From positions 186,001-250,000 of the forward strand of contig JAHDGU010000004.1 in NCBI GenBank assembly GCA_020627535.1: a stretch of DNA of 64,000 bases. Direction: 5' to 3'. Source of the stretch: Saprospiraceae bacterium (GTDB lineage: Bacteria; Bacteroidota; Bacteroidia; Chitinophagales; Saprospiraceae). Shown here in pieces: positions 50,320-61,700 of this stretch (positions within the stretch are counted from its first letter, which is position 1; each line of letters opens with the position of its first letter). The notes below the pieces were generated by a model that saw only the letters and a program-made list of their open reading frames with translations, was not told the DNA's origin and did not search any database. The position numbers and the translations under genes were made by a program.

Positions 50320-50439
50320 GAAAATGACCTCCATTTTCTAGAAGCACTCCAAGAGAATGGGATCTTCACAGATAGCTATGCAATAAAAACTCTCGAAGAT
50401 AAAATTGCCAAATTGCGAAAAATACTTGCTAAGGAGTAG
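50320..50439 (+). pseudogene. In-frame remnant of the HEAT-like gene after its stop
   Basis: Directly after TAG (50317-50319) the frame reads ENDLHFLEALQENGIFTDSY and AIKTLEDKIAKLRKILAKE, then a TAG at 50437-50439. A clean helical C-terminus in the right frame suggests the internal TAG is a recent nonsense change (one base from AAG or GAG), a sequencing error, or, less likely, readthrough. Confidence 0.65.
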
Positions 50440-50541
50440 CTGCTATCACTCACTACTTCATGCTGAGCAACGTCACTACACCACTCCAACGCAATAGTAC
50501 CCGAGAGCAGCGAATTAATCGTGTGTTATGTTATAGTAGTA

Positions 50542-52116
50542 ATGAGATTTCATATTTTTTCTGCACCTTATTATCTCCTAGGTGCTCTGGCCTTGACCTT
50601 TGCATTCGCGACACTCAATGCCCAGAGTGGCGTGCAGCTACTGACTCAAGATGCTCTGGACGGATACACCTTGGTATACAAACGAAATAGTTCTGTAGCC
50701 TACCTGATTGACAATTGTGGGAAGGTCGTCAACAAATGGGTAAATTCCGGAGGATATAATCTAGACGTCAAGCTCACCAAAGACGGTACGCTCATCTCGA
50801 GTGATAAGGGTCGACGAGCCATTACCGAACAAAGATGGAGTGGCAGTATCATCAGAAGCATTAGCCTAGCAGAGACCGATCTGTATCCCGACTATGATCT
50901 TGTCAAAATGAACAATGGGAATTTTCTCTGCAAGGCCTATCGGATCTTGAGCGCAGCAGAACTTGACTCTCTAGGACTTGATCTTAGCAAACATGGCAGT
51001 AGGAGGCATGCCGATGTGATCATAGAAATCAATAGCGATTCCGAGGTCGTATGGGAATGGAATCCCTTCGACCACGCGATTCAAGAAAGGGACTCGACCA
51101 AGGCAAACTTCGGCAACGTCGCTGACCATCCCGAGCTCATCAACTTAGATGCGCTCAGTCAGGGCGAGAACGAAGATATATTTATGATCAATGGGTTTGA
51201 CTACAATGAAGAGCTTGATCAAATCGCCTTAAGTTTCAGGTTACTATCTGAGGTAGTAATTGTAGACCACTCCACAACTCCCAATGAGTCGAGTGGACAT
51301 ACGGGTGGAAATCTAGGAATCGGAGGAGATATCGCATACCGCTGGGGCAATCCAGCTAACTATGGTCGTGGCACGGAAGAAGATCGACGACTTTATTTCC
51401 AGCACAATCCCAATTGGATCAAATTCGGAGAGCACAAAGGAAAACTCATCATATTCAATAATGGACTCGCCAGACCTGGGAAAGACTTTTCAGATATGCC
51501 AATTATTGACCTGCCAATTGATGCCATGGGCCGTTACATCTTGGAGACGGACCGAGCATTTGGTCCCAACACACCTGACTTGGTGATCAATGAGAACGGG
51601 GAATTGAATATCAACTCTCCTTACACCTCCTCAGTCGAGGTCTTGAGCAATGGTAACTACTTCATCACCTCTGGAAGTGAAGGTCGTATTCTGGAATTCA
51701 ATCCTGAGCTCAAGCTGGTATGGGAATACTACGTACCTCTCGGCTCTGTTTACCGTACGTACAAATATGGGTCTGACTTTCCAGGGTTAGACCTCGAAAA
51801 TCTTCGGCCTGTAGGTATAATTCCTGGAGATCTGAGTAGCTATCCTTGTGAAACCGATACTACGGAGAATCTTCCAATGGTGAGCTCCTTACAATGGGAA
51901 CTGACAGAAGGAAAGAGTCTAAGAATATTAGGTCCTCCTGGCACAAGGTACTTTCATACATTGATCAACATACACAGGCAGATCACTGGTAGTTATGTAC
52001 AAGATAATGTTGAGCTGATCATTCCTACCGACCATCTTACACCAGGCATATACCTACTATTCACAAAGGAGCCAAGCGGCCTTTTGACCAATCAAAAAAT
52101 ATTTATTCCCTACTAA
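50542..52116 (+). CDS. Aryl-sulfate sulfotransferase-like protein, copy 1
   Basis: The open frame begins with a GTG at 50521; the ATG at 50542 gives the signal peptide MRFHIFSAPYYLLGALALTF (then AFATLNAQ), 524 residues. Arylsulfotransferase (ASST) beta-propeller signatures: GYTLVYKRNSSVAYLIDNCG, VIIEINSDSEVVWEWNPFDH, GHTGGNLGIGGDIAYRWGNP, NGNYFITSGSEGRILEFNPE. ASST enzymes transfer sulfate between phenolic compounds in the periplasm. The C-terminus resembles a short T9SS tail (LTPGIYLLFTKEPSGLLTNQ). Followed 175 bp later by a paralogue. Confidence 0.82.
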   Translation: MRFHIFSAPYYLLGALALTFAFATLNAQSGVQLLTQDALDGYTLVYKRNSSVAYLIDNCGKVVNKWVNSGGYNLDVKLTKDGTLISSDKGRRAITEQRWSGSIIRSISLAETDLYPDYDLVKMNNGNFLCKAYRILSAAELDSLGLDLSKHGSRRHADVIIEINSDSEVVWEWNPFDHAIQERDSTKANFGNVADHPELINLDALSQGENEDIFMINGFDYNEELDQIALSFRLLSEVVIVDHSTTPNESSGHTGGNLGIGGDIAYRWGNPANYGRGTEEDRRLYFQHNPNWIKFGEHKGKLIIFNNGLARPGKDFSDMPIIDLPIDAMGRYILETDRAFGPNTPDLVINENGELNINSPYTSSVEVLSNGNYFITSGSEGRILEFNPELKLVWEYYVPLGSVYRTYKYGSDFPGLDLENLRPVGIIPGDLSSYPCETDTTENLPMVSSLQWELTEGKSLRILGPPGTRYFHTLINIHRQITGSYVQDNVELIIPTDHLTPGIYLLFTKEPSGLLTNQKIFIPY

Positions 52117-52130
52117 ATTCAATATCGATG

Positions 52131-52145
52131 TGCACAAATTGTGCA
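52131..52145. promoter_or_regulatory. 15-bp odd palindrome between the ASST paralogues
   Basis: TGCACAAATTGTGCA: two 7-base arms around a central A, 147 bp upstream of the second paralogue. Possible operator; no companion copy was found. Confidence 0.3.
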
Positions 52146-52291
52146 AGTCAAACTCCACCATGTCCAAAAACAACGAAGTTATTTCTGAAGGAGTCACTCG
52201 GCTCCACAGGAAAATCAAAGGACCGTCCTGATGACTCAGCCAGACAGCGAAATCGTCATAAAACACGTTCTTCTCGTATAGAAACTATTTC

Positions 52292-53860
52292 ATGAGAATC
52301 CTGAAGCGGTGTACTATCATTCTAGTCGTTGTCGCATTTGTATCATGTGCCAAGCAGCTCCAATCCCAATCCGGCGTCCAACTCCTCACAGAAGACGCCT
52401 TGGAAGGCTACACCTTAGCATACGGCCCACAGCAAACAGCCTATCTCATTGACAACTGTGGTGAGATTGTCAATCAATGGAGCATGCCATCAGGCATTGA
52501 CCAGAAACTCACCCGAGACGGCACACTGCTTCATGCGGATAGAGAGCGACGTCTGATCTACGAGACGAGCTGGGATGGACAGACAGAAACCGTCTATAAC
52601 CTCGCTGGGCTTAATCTCCTACCAGATTACGATCAGATCAAAATGCCCAATGGCAATATGCTTTCCAAAGCCCTTCGTCCCATGACCAGCGAAGAATTGG
52701 ATGCCCTTGGCTATGATCTTGATATGCACGGCGGTTCACGATATGCTGATGTCATCATAGAAATCAATCGTGAATCTGAAGTGGTGTGGGAATGGAATCC
52801 ACTGGATCATGTAATACAGCAGAGGGACTCCACAAAGGCAAACTACGGCATCGTCGCTGATCATCCCGAGCTCATCAATCTTGACGCGCGCCCTGCTTTT
52901 AATTGGCGGTCCGAAATCTTCATGATCAATGGATTTGATTATAATGAGGAGCTCGATCAAATTGCAGTAAGCCTTCGACTATTTTGTGAAATCGTCATCG
53001 TAGATCATTCTACCACAGCGGAAGAATCAAAAGGTCATACCGGAGGCAGGCTTGGCAGAGGCGGTGACATCGCATACCGCTGGGGAAATCCTGCCAACTA
53101 CGGTCGAGCAACTGTCGATGATCAATTTCTATTTTTCCAGCACTACCCCAATTGGATCAAATACGGTGAGCACAAAGGGAAACTAATCGTGTTCAACAAT
53201 GGTCTTCGGAGGCCTGGCCGTGATTATTCCGACGTCCCGATCATTGCACCACCAATGGACAGTGCCGGCAACTATATCATCGAGGACGATCATGCCTTTG
53301 GCCCTGTAATACCTGACCTTGTCATCAATGAAGAGGCAAATCTTGAGATCAACTCAGATTATACATCCTCAGCAGACGTCTTGAGTAATGGCAATTTCTT
53401 GATCACCGCTGGAAGTCTGGGCAGGATTCTCGAGCTCAGTCCAGACCTCGAACCCGTGTGGGACTTTTTCATTCCCAATGGCTACCCATTTCGGACCTAC
53501 AAGTACGACCTAGCTTATCAAGCATTGGACGGACGTGATCTGACGCCTTCCGGCAAAATGCCAGGCGACAACAGTAACTATCCTTGTGATCTGACCACCA
53601 GTACTCATGAGATCGACTTATCCAAGATTCCTCAAATGATCCTCATGAGCAATGAGCAATTAAAGATCAATGCACCGAGTGAAATGACATTCACATATCA
53701 GATATTTACCGCCGACGGACGACTTTGCCTAGAGACCTCTCCTCAATACGGAGAAAACTATATCGACATAGCCCATCTGTCAACAGGTCTGTATCTGCTG
53801 CGGGCATATTCCTCAAATGTTCCAATATTCATCGGAAAATTTGTGGTGAGTCAAGACTAG
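52292..53860 (+). CDS. Aryl-sulfate sulfotransferase-like lipoprotein, copy 2, with T9SS tail
   Basis: A 522-residue paralogue of the preceding gene, alignable over most of its length (GVQLLTEDALEGYTLAYGPQ, RYADVIIEINRESEVVWEWN, GHTGGRLGRGGDIAYRWGNP). It differs at the ends: the signal sequence MRILKRCTIILVVVAFVSC has a lipobox-like Cys19, so it may be a lipoprotein. The C-terminus is a clear type A T9SS domain (QIFTADGRLCLETSP, LSTGLYLLRAYSSNVPIFIG, KFVVSQD). Lipid anchor plus T9SS tail is contradictory; one of the two signals probably dominates. Confidence 0.82.
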   Translation: MRILKRCTIILVVVAFVSCAKQLQSQSGVQLLTEDALEGYTLAYGPQQTAYLIDNCGEIVNQWSMPSGIDQKLTRDGTLLHADRERRLIYETSWDGQTETVYNLAGLNLLPDYDQIKMPNGNMLSKALRPMTSEELDALGYDLDMHGGSRYADVIIEINRESEVVWEWNPLDHVIQQRDSTKANYGIVADHPELINLDARPAFNWRSEIFMINGFDYNEELDQIAVSLRLFCEIVIVDHSTTAEESKGHTGGRLGRGGDIAYRWGNPANYGRATVDDQFLFFQHYPNWIKYGEHKGKLIVFNNGLRRPGRDYSDVPIIAPPMDSAGNYIIEDDHAFGPVIPDLVINEEANLEINSDYTSSADVLSNGNFLITAGSLGRILELSPDLEPVWDFFIPNGYPFRTYKYDLAYQALDGRDLTPSGKMPGDNSNYPCDLTTSTHEIDLSKIPQMILMSNEQLKINAPSEMTFTYQIFTADGRLCLETSPQYGENYIDIAHLSTGLYLLRAYSSNVPIFIGKFVVSQD

Positions 53861-53951
53861 GCGTCCTCAATGCTTACTCAAAATTTACAGGAGTTGAAAA
53901 AACTTCGTAAGTTCAAGGCATTACTTCAACACTCACTCCAATCCCCTGACT

Positions 53952-54572
53952 ATGCTCAGATCACTTCGTTATCTCAATCTTCTATTGATCGTTTTATTCT
54001 TCTCTTGTGGAGATGATCCAGAAGCGCCTAGCGCTCCTAGCTGCGAAAAGTATGCACATCTGGGCTCACTAGATCAGATTGAAGCATTCTTCACTTACGA
54101 CGGTGAATCGTTGACCATCAACTCAGATCTTCAACAAGAAGACATTCTCGAATTTGATGAAATCGAAAGCGAGTTCTTATTGTTCCTGGCTTTTGAGCCA
54201 AAAGTCGATTCCATTTTTTTTACTGATGAGACCGCCGAATTGAGCTTCAGTCAACAGACAGGACGGCTACAGCTCTCAAGATCCACCAGTGCGCTCGACG
54301 ACTGCTGGATCGATGCCATGACCGAGCCGGGTATGGAATTTTATCTGCAGCACTGTGATGATCGATCATACATAGAAAACTATATGATCGTTTATCTCAG
54401 TAGCTGTGAAGATGGTAAATGGTGTATCGATCTTGTCAGCTTTCTACCGCCAGAGAATTTGATTGACCAATATGGGCTAGAGCAGCAAGTGAACCAACTC
54501 ATCAGATTTCCAGAAGAAGCAGATGCTTATTGGGTCAGAGTGTATCGTCCAGAATTTCGGTGCGTGGAATGA
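53952..54572 (+). CDS. Lipoprotein of unknown function
   Basis: A 206-residue protein with lipobox LLLIVLFFSCGDDP (Cys19). The mature part is acidic (EDILEFDEIESEFLLFLAFE) and holds six or more cysteines (CEKYAHLG, DDCWIDAM, HCDDRSYIEN, SCEDGKWCIDLVSF, RPEFRCVE), probably in disulfide bonds. I recognise no family. The aspartate after Cys (CGDD) is a common sorting context for Bacteroidota surface lipoproteins. Confidence 0.7.
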   Translation: MLRSLRYLNLLLIVLFFSCGDDPEAPSAPSCEKYAHLGSLDQIEAFFTYDGESLTINSDLQQEDILEFDEIESEFLLFLAFEPKVDSIFFTDETAELSFSQQTGRLQLSRSTSALDDCWIDAMTEPGMEFYLQHCDDRSYIENYMIVYLSSCEDGKWCIDLVSFLPPENLIDQYGLEQQVNQLIRFPEEADAYWVRVYRPEFRCVE

Positions 54573-54650
54573 TGTAATATACCATAGAACAAATGACAGA
54601 TCAAAAACGGACATCTCACTCCGAGTAATGCTTAGTGCCAATAAATTAAC

Positions 54651-55310
54651 ATGAGAAAATTTGTCCTGTACTTCTCCCTATTCGTCATGTCATGGATATC
54701 AACCAAGGCACAGAATCCAGAAAGATTCGCTGCTGAAATTCAGAAATTCAGCGACAAAATAATTACCGAGAGCACACGATACACCGTCTTCACAGGAAGC
54801 TCAAGTATCCGTATGTGGCAGAGTCTTCATGAAGACTGTCCTCGAGAGCATCTAATCAATACAGGCTTTGGCGGATCACATATGTCTGATCTTCTTTATT
54901 ACCTCGAAGAAACCATATTGAGATTCAATCCAGATGAAGTTTATATCTATGAAGGCGACAATGATATCGCAGCCGGAAAATCTGTCAAAAACATCCTTGA
55001 GACGACCAGGTCTATCATAGAGAGGCTCAAAGCTCACAACCCCTCTATAAAAATCTACCTCATTAGTGCCAAGCCCAGTCCAGCAAGATGGCAATTTCAA
55101 AAAGAATACGAAGCGCTCAATATGGCATTTCACCGACTTTGTTCCAATGAAGACAAAGTCCAATTCATGGATATTTGGGATCCAATGCTGGACCAGAATG
55201 GCAGACCCAAGTCTCATATCTTCGTTCAAGACAGCTTGCATATGAATAGTACTGGCTATAAGATCTGGGCGGATAAAATATGTAGAGAATTTACTACCGA
55301 CGATCGCTAG
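54651..55310 (+). CDS. SGNH/GDSL-type esterase
   Basis: A 219-residue secreted protein (signal peptide KFVLYFSLFVMSWISTKA). Block I TGSSSIRMW with the nucleophile serine at about 51, block II FGGSHMSDL, block III GDNDI, block V DSLHMN (catalytic Asp and His). This is the carbohydrate-esterase-like SGNH family, which removes acetyl or other acyl groups from glycans. Its position after the ASST genes suggests one polysaccharide-processing cluster (inference). Confidence 0.87.
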   Translation: MRKFVLYFSLFVMSWISTKAQNPERFAAEIQKFSDKIITESTRYTVFTGSSSIRMWQSLHEDCPREHLINTGFGGSHMSDLLYYLEETILRFNPDEVYIYEGDNDIAAGKSVKNILETTRSIIERLKAHNPSIKIYLISAKPSPARWQFQKEYEALNMAFHRLCSNEDKVQFMDIWDPMLDQNGRPKSHIFVQDSLHMNSTGYKIWADKICREFTTDDR

Positions 55311-55317
55311 ACATTTA

Positions 55318-55620
55318 ATCCAATTCATGCATTAGGCTTCGACGGATAGGGGATTTATGCGATAGAATCAGATGCTTCTCAGACAAGGGATATCAGGCTA
55401 TCGCGTGGAGGATAAGTGTCTGATAGTATAGCAGAAATACGCTATACGCGAAGAAACGAAAATATCAACTCGGCACTCCGATTCTACAATAGAAAGCGAA
55501 GAGCTTAACTGCAAGAAAAAATTACTGAAAAGAATCTCCTGACTTGTACGAATGATTGACAATCGAGAGCCTATCTCATGAGTTATGACCTCAACAAATC
55601 CATCACGCATGAAATGGTTG
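55318..55620 (+). repeat. Diverged copy of the 303-bp element (approximate end)
   Basis: It begins ATCCAATTCATGCATTAGG after TTTA (55314-55317). By eye it runs collinear with the reverse strand of 29864-30166: GGATTTATGC, AGAATCAG, GACAAGG, TAAGTG(T/C)CTGAT, AGCAGAAAT(A/G)CGCTA, ACGCGAAGA. After about 140 bp the match weakens (GAAGAG..., ACTG.AAGAA), and no matching right inverted end is seen. So it is an old, partly decayed copy. Its exact end is uncertain. Confidence 0.6.
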
Positions 55621-55690
55621 AATTGTAGTCATCGAGCATTTCTGCTATTCAAGGAAATGCCTCAAGCAAAACTCTAAGCAAGTCCCCATC

Positions 55691-55722
55691 AAAAAAAAGC
55701 CGGAGGAATCACTTCCCCCGGC
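55691..55722 (-). terminator. Rho-independent terminator of the type-B adhesin gene
   Basis: On the minus strand: GCCGGGGGAA, loop GTGA, TTCCTCCGGC, then eight T. A 10-bp stem (one G-T), 22 bp after the stop at 55744. Confidence 0.93.
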
Positions 55723-55743
55723 CAATATCTTATCACAAGCGCT

Positions 55744-58700
55744 CTACCTCAACAGTGTCACATCACCTGCCACCATTTCCACTTCTCCATCTGAGAGTCT
55801 TACCTTGGCCTTGTAAACGAAGACCTGACTTGCAGACTCACGTCCAGATTGCATGCCGTTCCATCCCTTCATTTGGGCGACAGCCACATTGGCTTCTCGG
55901 AAGACCTCAGCACCCCACCGATTGTAAATACTAAACTCCTCAATGATTGCTCCTGGATCCTTAGCTGCAAGCGCAAAGTGATCATTGACACCGTCGGCAT
56001 TCGGTGTGAATACATTGGGAGCAAAAATATTTCTTGATGGCAGTACGACCACCTTTGTCTCAAGAAGATAGAGACAACCATTGCTATCCGTAATCATGAT
56101 CTCATAGCTCTGCGTAGAGTCGAGATCGGCCACAGGTGTGAAGCAGTCCGTACAGCTCAAGCCTGTGGCAGGAGTCCATGTCACCACTACGCCAGATTCA
56201 TCTGTATCCCCCAGAATCGGCAATTCAATCACTTCCCCTTCCTCTACGGTAAATAGCCCCGCAATCCCAAACTCCAAGTCGCCAAGAGGATCAATGACAT
56301 ACTGAGCAAATTGACTACAACCACTGCTATCAATGACCGTCACGCCATACGTGCCCTCAGACAGGCCTTCAATCATTGGGGAATTATCAGCTTCTGGATC
56401 CCAGATAAAATCAAATGGTCCATCACCAGTCACTGTCAGAGAAATAGATGCACCAGCCGTAGCACTGTCACAGCTATTTTCTATCTCAGCAGATATATCA
56501 ATCGGTGATCCGACCATCAAGCTCAGCATGAGCGTCGTATCACACCCACTCGTAGAGTCACTCAATAGCACAGTATAATTACCTGACTCAAAAAATGCCA
56601 TCCCAGCCCTGACAATGCTATCACCATTGCATATCTGAGCACTCTCTGTGACCGTCACTGCAGCACATCCTGGGGCTAGCAGAAGATCAATTTCTACGGG
56701 TCCGCAAGCAGTTGCATCCAAGGTCAGTGAATCGATGATAGACTGAAATCCACTAGAAACATCATGATCAAGGTGTATCAAATAGTTACCCCGCTCTGCA
56801 ATCACATCACTCTGACCACTGGCATCTGTACTCTCATTACTTTCCGTACCTGAGTCAGTATTTTCTAGAATCCAATCAATATTTCCGACTGCGATATCTC
56901 CTCCAGAGACCACGCCATCACCATCAGCATCTTCCCAGATTCTCACTCGTATATTCACACTATCATCTGGTACAATATTCACCATCACCACTGAGTCACA
57001 GCCAAGGCTTGATAAATAATGATGCTCAAATACACCTGGCGCGATCCAAGAACTATCACCAAATGCCACTGTGTCACCTTCGCAAGCATAGAGCTCTACA
57101 TCTGGACCTTGTACGCGACAATTTTCCATGATGAGAAGCGTGACTGAAACTGAATCATCACATCCGACAAGCTGGGCAGCTTGACTATCAATAACCACTT
57201 TCCATCTAGGATGCAATTCTCCACGATCGATCAATGCCAAATAATCATCTGCCGGAAAATCAACAAAATCAAACTGACCGTCTTCTTCCGTTTCTGTACT
57301 ACCCATTTGCACGTCAGTGCTCGACTCTATCACCACGGTGATACCCGCCACAGCCGTATCCGTACCACTCACTGCCCCATCTCCATCTACGTCATCTAGC
57401 ACCTCTACAGTCACGACACCTACGCCTGTGTAAAGCGTCACATCTAGAGGATCACTCTCCGCGACACAGCCATTGGTGGTGGTAATTTCAAAATGATAGG
57501 AGCCATCTTGATCGATCAAAAAGTCATCTGGAAATGTAGTCCCGGTTTCTATGGAAATACCATCACGGAATATTTCATAGGATGCAACACCTGCGAGGGC
57601 AGGAAGGCAAAGTGTATGCGGATCACAAAGATCAAAACAGCCACCCGGCAAGCGATCCACGGGTGCTGATGGGCGAATATTTAATTCATTGGAAATACTA
57701 CTACATCCATTTGCATTGAAGGCCTCCACGGTATAAGTACCAGCAGCTGTCACTTCGATACTTGTTCCCGTCGCCCCATTGGACCATACATATTCCAGGC
57801 TCGGGTCGACATTGGTCACCGCCAAGATATTGGCATCAAAACTGCAGGCACTTCCGCTGGCCAGTCTGATGTTTGGTACGGCTGGATTGGCAATGACTTC
57901 GACCTCCACATATGAGGTATCTGAAGGACAACCAGTATCAGGATCTATACCCACCACCCAGTACTCCGTGACGCCGTCATCTGGCAGAGGATTGACATGT
58001 CCGTCAAATATAATCTCATGGTTGGTCGAGCCTGTGCTCCATAAATAATTGAGAGCTACATCAGAAAATACTTGTAATTCAAAAAGGTCTCCCTCACAGA
58101 GCATCAGTCTGTCTTGCCATGGCCCTGGATCCTCATCGATATATATTCTTCTGGCTTTCGCCAAAATGAGGGGTGTCGGATTCACGGTGATAAATACAGC
58201 GTCTGTCGTAAATGAACAGCCAAAAGCATCCTCGATAAATACACTGTAATTATCACTTTGGGTGACATCGATCGCCTCTGTAGATTCTCCATTACTCCAC
58301 TGCCAAGACGTCGCCCCAAGAGGACTCGTAAGAGTTGCTGTATCTCCTTGACAAAGAACATCTGAGGGCTGCACATCAATGTCACCGGCAAGCAGATTGG
58401 CCATGATATCAATGGTGGTGGTATTCGTCCCTCGGCAACCATATATATCATCACCACTGACACTGATGGTATATTGACCATCATCGTCATAGCTATGAAT
58501 CACGGCTGCACTCATGGCTGTATTTTCTGAGCTCGTCGGATCACCAAAGTCCCAAGCAATATCGAGCACACTATCATCAATCTCAAATAATACACCCACT
58601 TCTTCGCAGCCTTCTGCTCTATGTGCGATCGTGAGATCTGGTCCGTCAGAGACGAAGATGGATTCCGTGTGTGTGGATGTACATCCTGAGGCAGCTGTGA

Positions 58701-61700
58701 TCGATAGACTTACGTCAAAAGTTCCACCAGCTGTAAATGCATGTGTAGGATTTTGATCGCTGGAAGTATTATTGACCCCGCTTGCAGGATCATCAAAATC
58801 CCAAGACCAAGAAATAATCGATTCCGACGGAATAAATGTGCTCAGATCGTTGAACTCTATATCCTCACCAGCACAAGCCGTGACACCCAGGAAATCTGAT
58901 ACCATTCTCACAGAATCTGTGAAAATCCAGTAGTGCGTGCAGGCAGGATCCTCGTATGGAAACCCCGCTAATTTCCCGGTAAATACAATCTGATAATATC
59001 CAGGCAAATCATAGGAGTAGTTGAGCTCATCACCAATGACGACCGAGATCGCACCCTGACTAATGGTACGCACGACCCATCTACCTGTACCAGGAACATA
59101 GTCTGGCTCCTGTATGGTATATCTTTTTGTCTCGCAGGTCAGTTCTTCGATATCCACATCAAAATCATATAGACGCAAGGGGCATCCCAATCCAGGATCC
59201 GCATCTACAACACACGAATCTATGGGACAACAGCCGCCTAGTGTAGCGGGGAGACTGGAAGAGCTGCAGCCAAATTCATTGGTCGCAACCACCTGGTACT
59301 CCCCGACGTCGGTAGCAAGGTACCTAGGACCTGTACCTACACTAGATCCATTAAAGAACCACTCAAAACTGTAATCTATGCCATCTGTATTGGCTACAAG
59401 ACGTACCCCATTGACGATGTCTGCGCATGTCACATATGCATCAGGAGATGTCAGACTCACCTCTGGATAAGGCAACTCTTCAATCTGAAAGCTCTGTTGG
59501 CTACTACAGCCAAAAGCATCCGTCACCAGCACACGGTAATATCCAGGCAGGAGATCGGCGCTTGTATTATTGGATACTATGGTCCCAGCTGCATCTATCC
59601 ATCGATGAGTGAGTGAAGGCTGATCAGTGCTGATCGTCTCTCGCTCATTGCCGCAGCTAGAGAAATTTCCCAGTATTGTAAAGCTTGGTAGATCTCTCAC
59701 GGTAATTTCTTTGTCAATCGCACCTGCACAAGTCTCTAGTCGTAGAGTCGCCGTACCTGACTTGGTCCAAAAGATGTCGATTTCATTGGTATTATTTTGC
59801 AGGAGTTCGCCCATGTCATCAGGTATGACTCTCCACTGGTAATCAGATGCCCCGATCAGCTCTACGCTATATGACTCAATCGACTCGAGGCAGACCGTAT
59901 CTCCACTTGTAGTAATTTCTCCTGCTACCCCTCCTGTCACTGTCAAGCCAATCGCCGCCGAGCGACAATCAGTATACTGAAGATTGACATGATATGCATT
60001 GACCTCATAAGGCGCATCTGGACCAAAGGCATGCGTAATGGATTGTCCAGAATAGGTGAAGGTATTCGCACCATCTATCACTTCCCATGCCGTGCCATAT
60101 TCTCCAGATCTGGTGATGGTATAGCCATAGGGAATTCCAGGGCAGATATTTTCTTCTCCAGTAATGGCAAGCGGCTCAGTGGGCACTTCGGATACTTCTA
60201 CGAGCTTGCGCGCAATTTCATTGCAGACATCATCAGACTCATGGATCGCTACCCAGTAGTAGTTGCCAAGTGGAATCGAAAAATTGAAGGTCGCCGTGCT
60301 CGCTGTCGAAGAAGAAAAAACTACCGCTCCTTGATCGTCTTGTAATTCCCATCGTGCCATGACGGGCGCAGGCACTGAAAATCCCGCAAGAGCACTCGCC
60401 GTGGCATCATCACCTTGGCAGACATAAGGAGCTGCCTCGATAAACATATTGGGCGTGATCTGGACATCAAATGATGCATCTCCACCACACTCTAAAAAAC
60501 AATTATCATAGACCACATCGATGCGAGCAGAACTTACAGCATTGACATCATTCCACAAGACGACGATGCTATTACCTCCATCATTTTCCACAATGGTTCC
60601 ATTGGCTGATAAAGACCAATTGTAGCTTGTCCCAGGAAAATAAGGAGCACTGTAAATCGACAGTTCGCCACTACAGACACTTGCATCACCCGAGATAGGA
60701 CCATCAGGAGAAATAATAGGTACTCTAAATCGATTGCTCGAACTACAATAAACCGAGGCACAACTAGATACTGCTAGATCAATAAATCCATCAGGACCTG
60801 AATGCCATATGACTTCAATAAAGTCATCACTAGATTCTCCACCGTCGATGACAGTACCATTACTTGATACAGTCCAATCGAATACTGTACAGCCATCTGT
60901 CACAGCGGTATATCTCTGACGCGTTTCTGGACATACCGAATTTACACAGCTCAGAGTGGGAGAAGCTGCATTGTCTACTTTGACAAATACACATTTTTCA
61001 TCACTACACTCACACACTCCATTTGCCGTCATGCGAAGCTCATATACACCAGGCAGCTCATATCGATACTGCAACTCGCTATCCTCCGAGCTATTGCCGT
61101 CACCAAAGCCCCAAGAATAATCGAGTCCATTGGTAGAAATATTCTTTAAATCAATTTCTTGAAAACGACAGACTTCAACTGTATCACCATCCGAATAAGA
61201 TTGACCGTCCAATAGAAAATCAGCAATCGGCTCATCCATCACTTGAATACAGATACTCTCGACAAAGCAATAATCATCATAGCCAACCGTCACATTTCCA
61301 GGTGTCGTCCAATCCACTTCGATATACCAGCCAAAATCTCGCACTTCCGCATCACCGGTTACCATCCAACTACCATTGCCGACAGAGTTGGAATTTTCAA
61401 ATCTCATGGTAGATCCTACACATACATGCTCACAGTCGTTAAAATCTTCTGAGCATCCATCGAGTCTGATTTCTCCAAATCCTTCTCCCACCCATACATT
61501 GATTTCTACTGTATCAATCTCATTTGGTGATGCCACGACGGCAGAAATGATATATTCTCCCCCGACAAAATATGTCACGATCAGAAAAGCCGTATCCTCG
61601 ACCATATCAACATCCCAAGGTCTATCAATATTCCAATCTAGGATCTCATACTCATCTGTCTCGCAGAAGAGAAAGTACTCTGCCGTCACTGGCGGGCACT

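Noticed and set aside
55691-55722. Terminator for a plus-strand gene
   Set aside because: The T tract lies on the minus-strand side only; it belongs to the adhesin gene ending at 55744.
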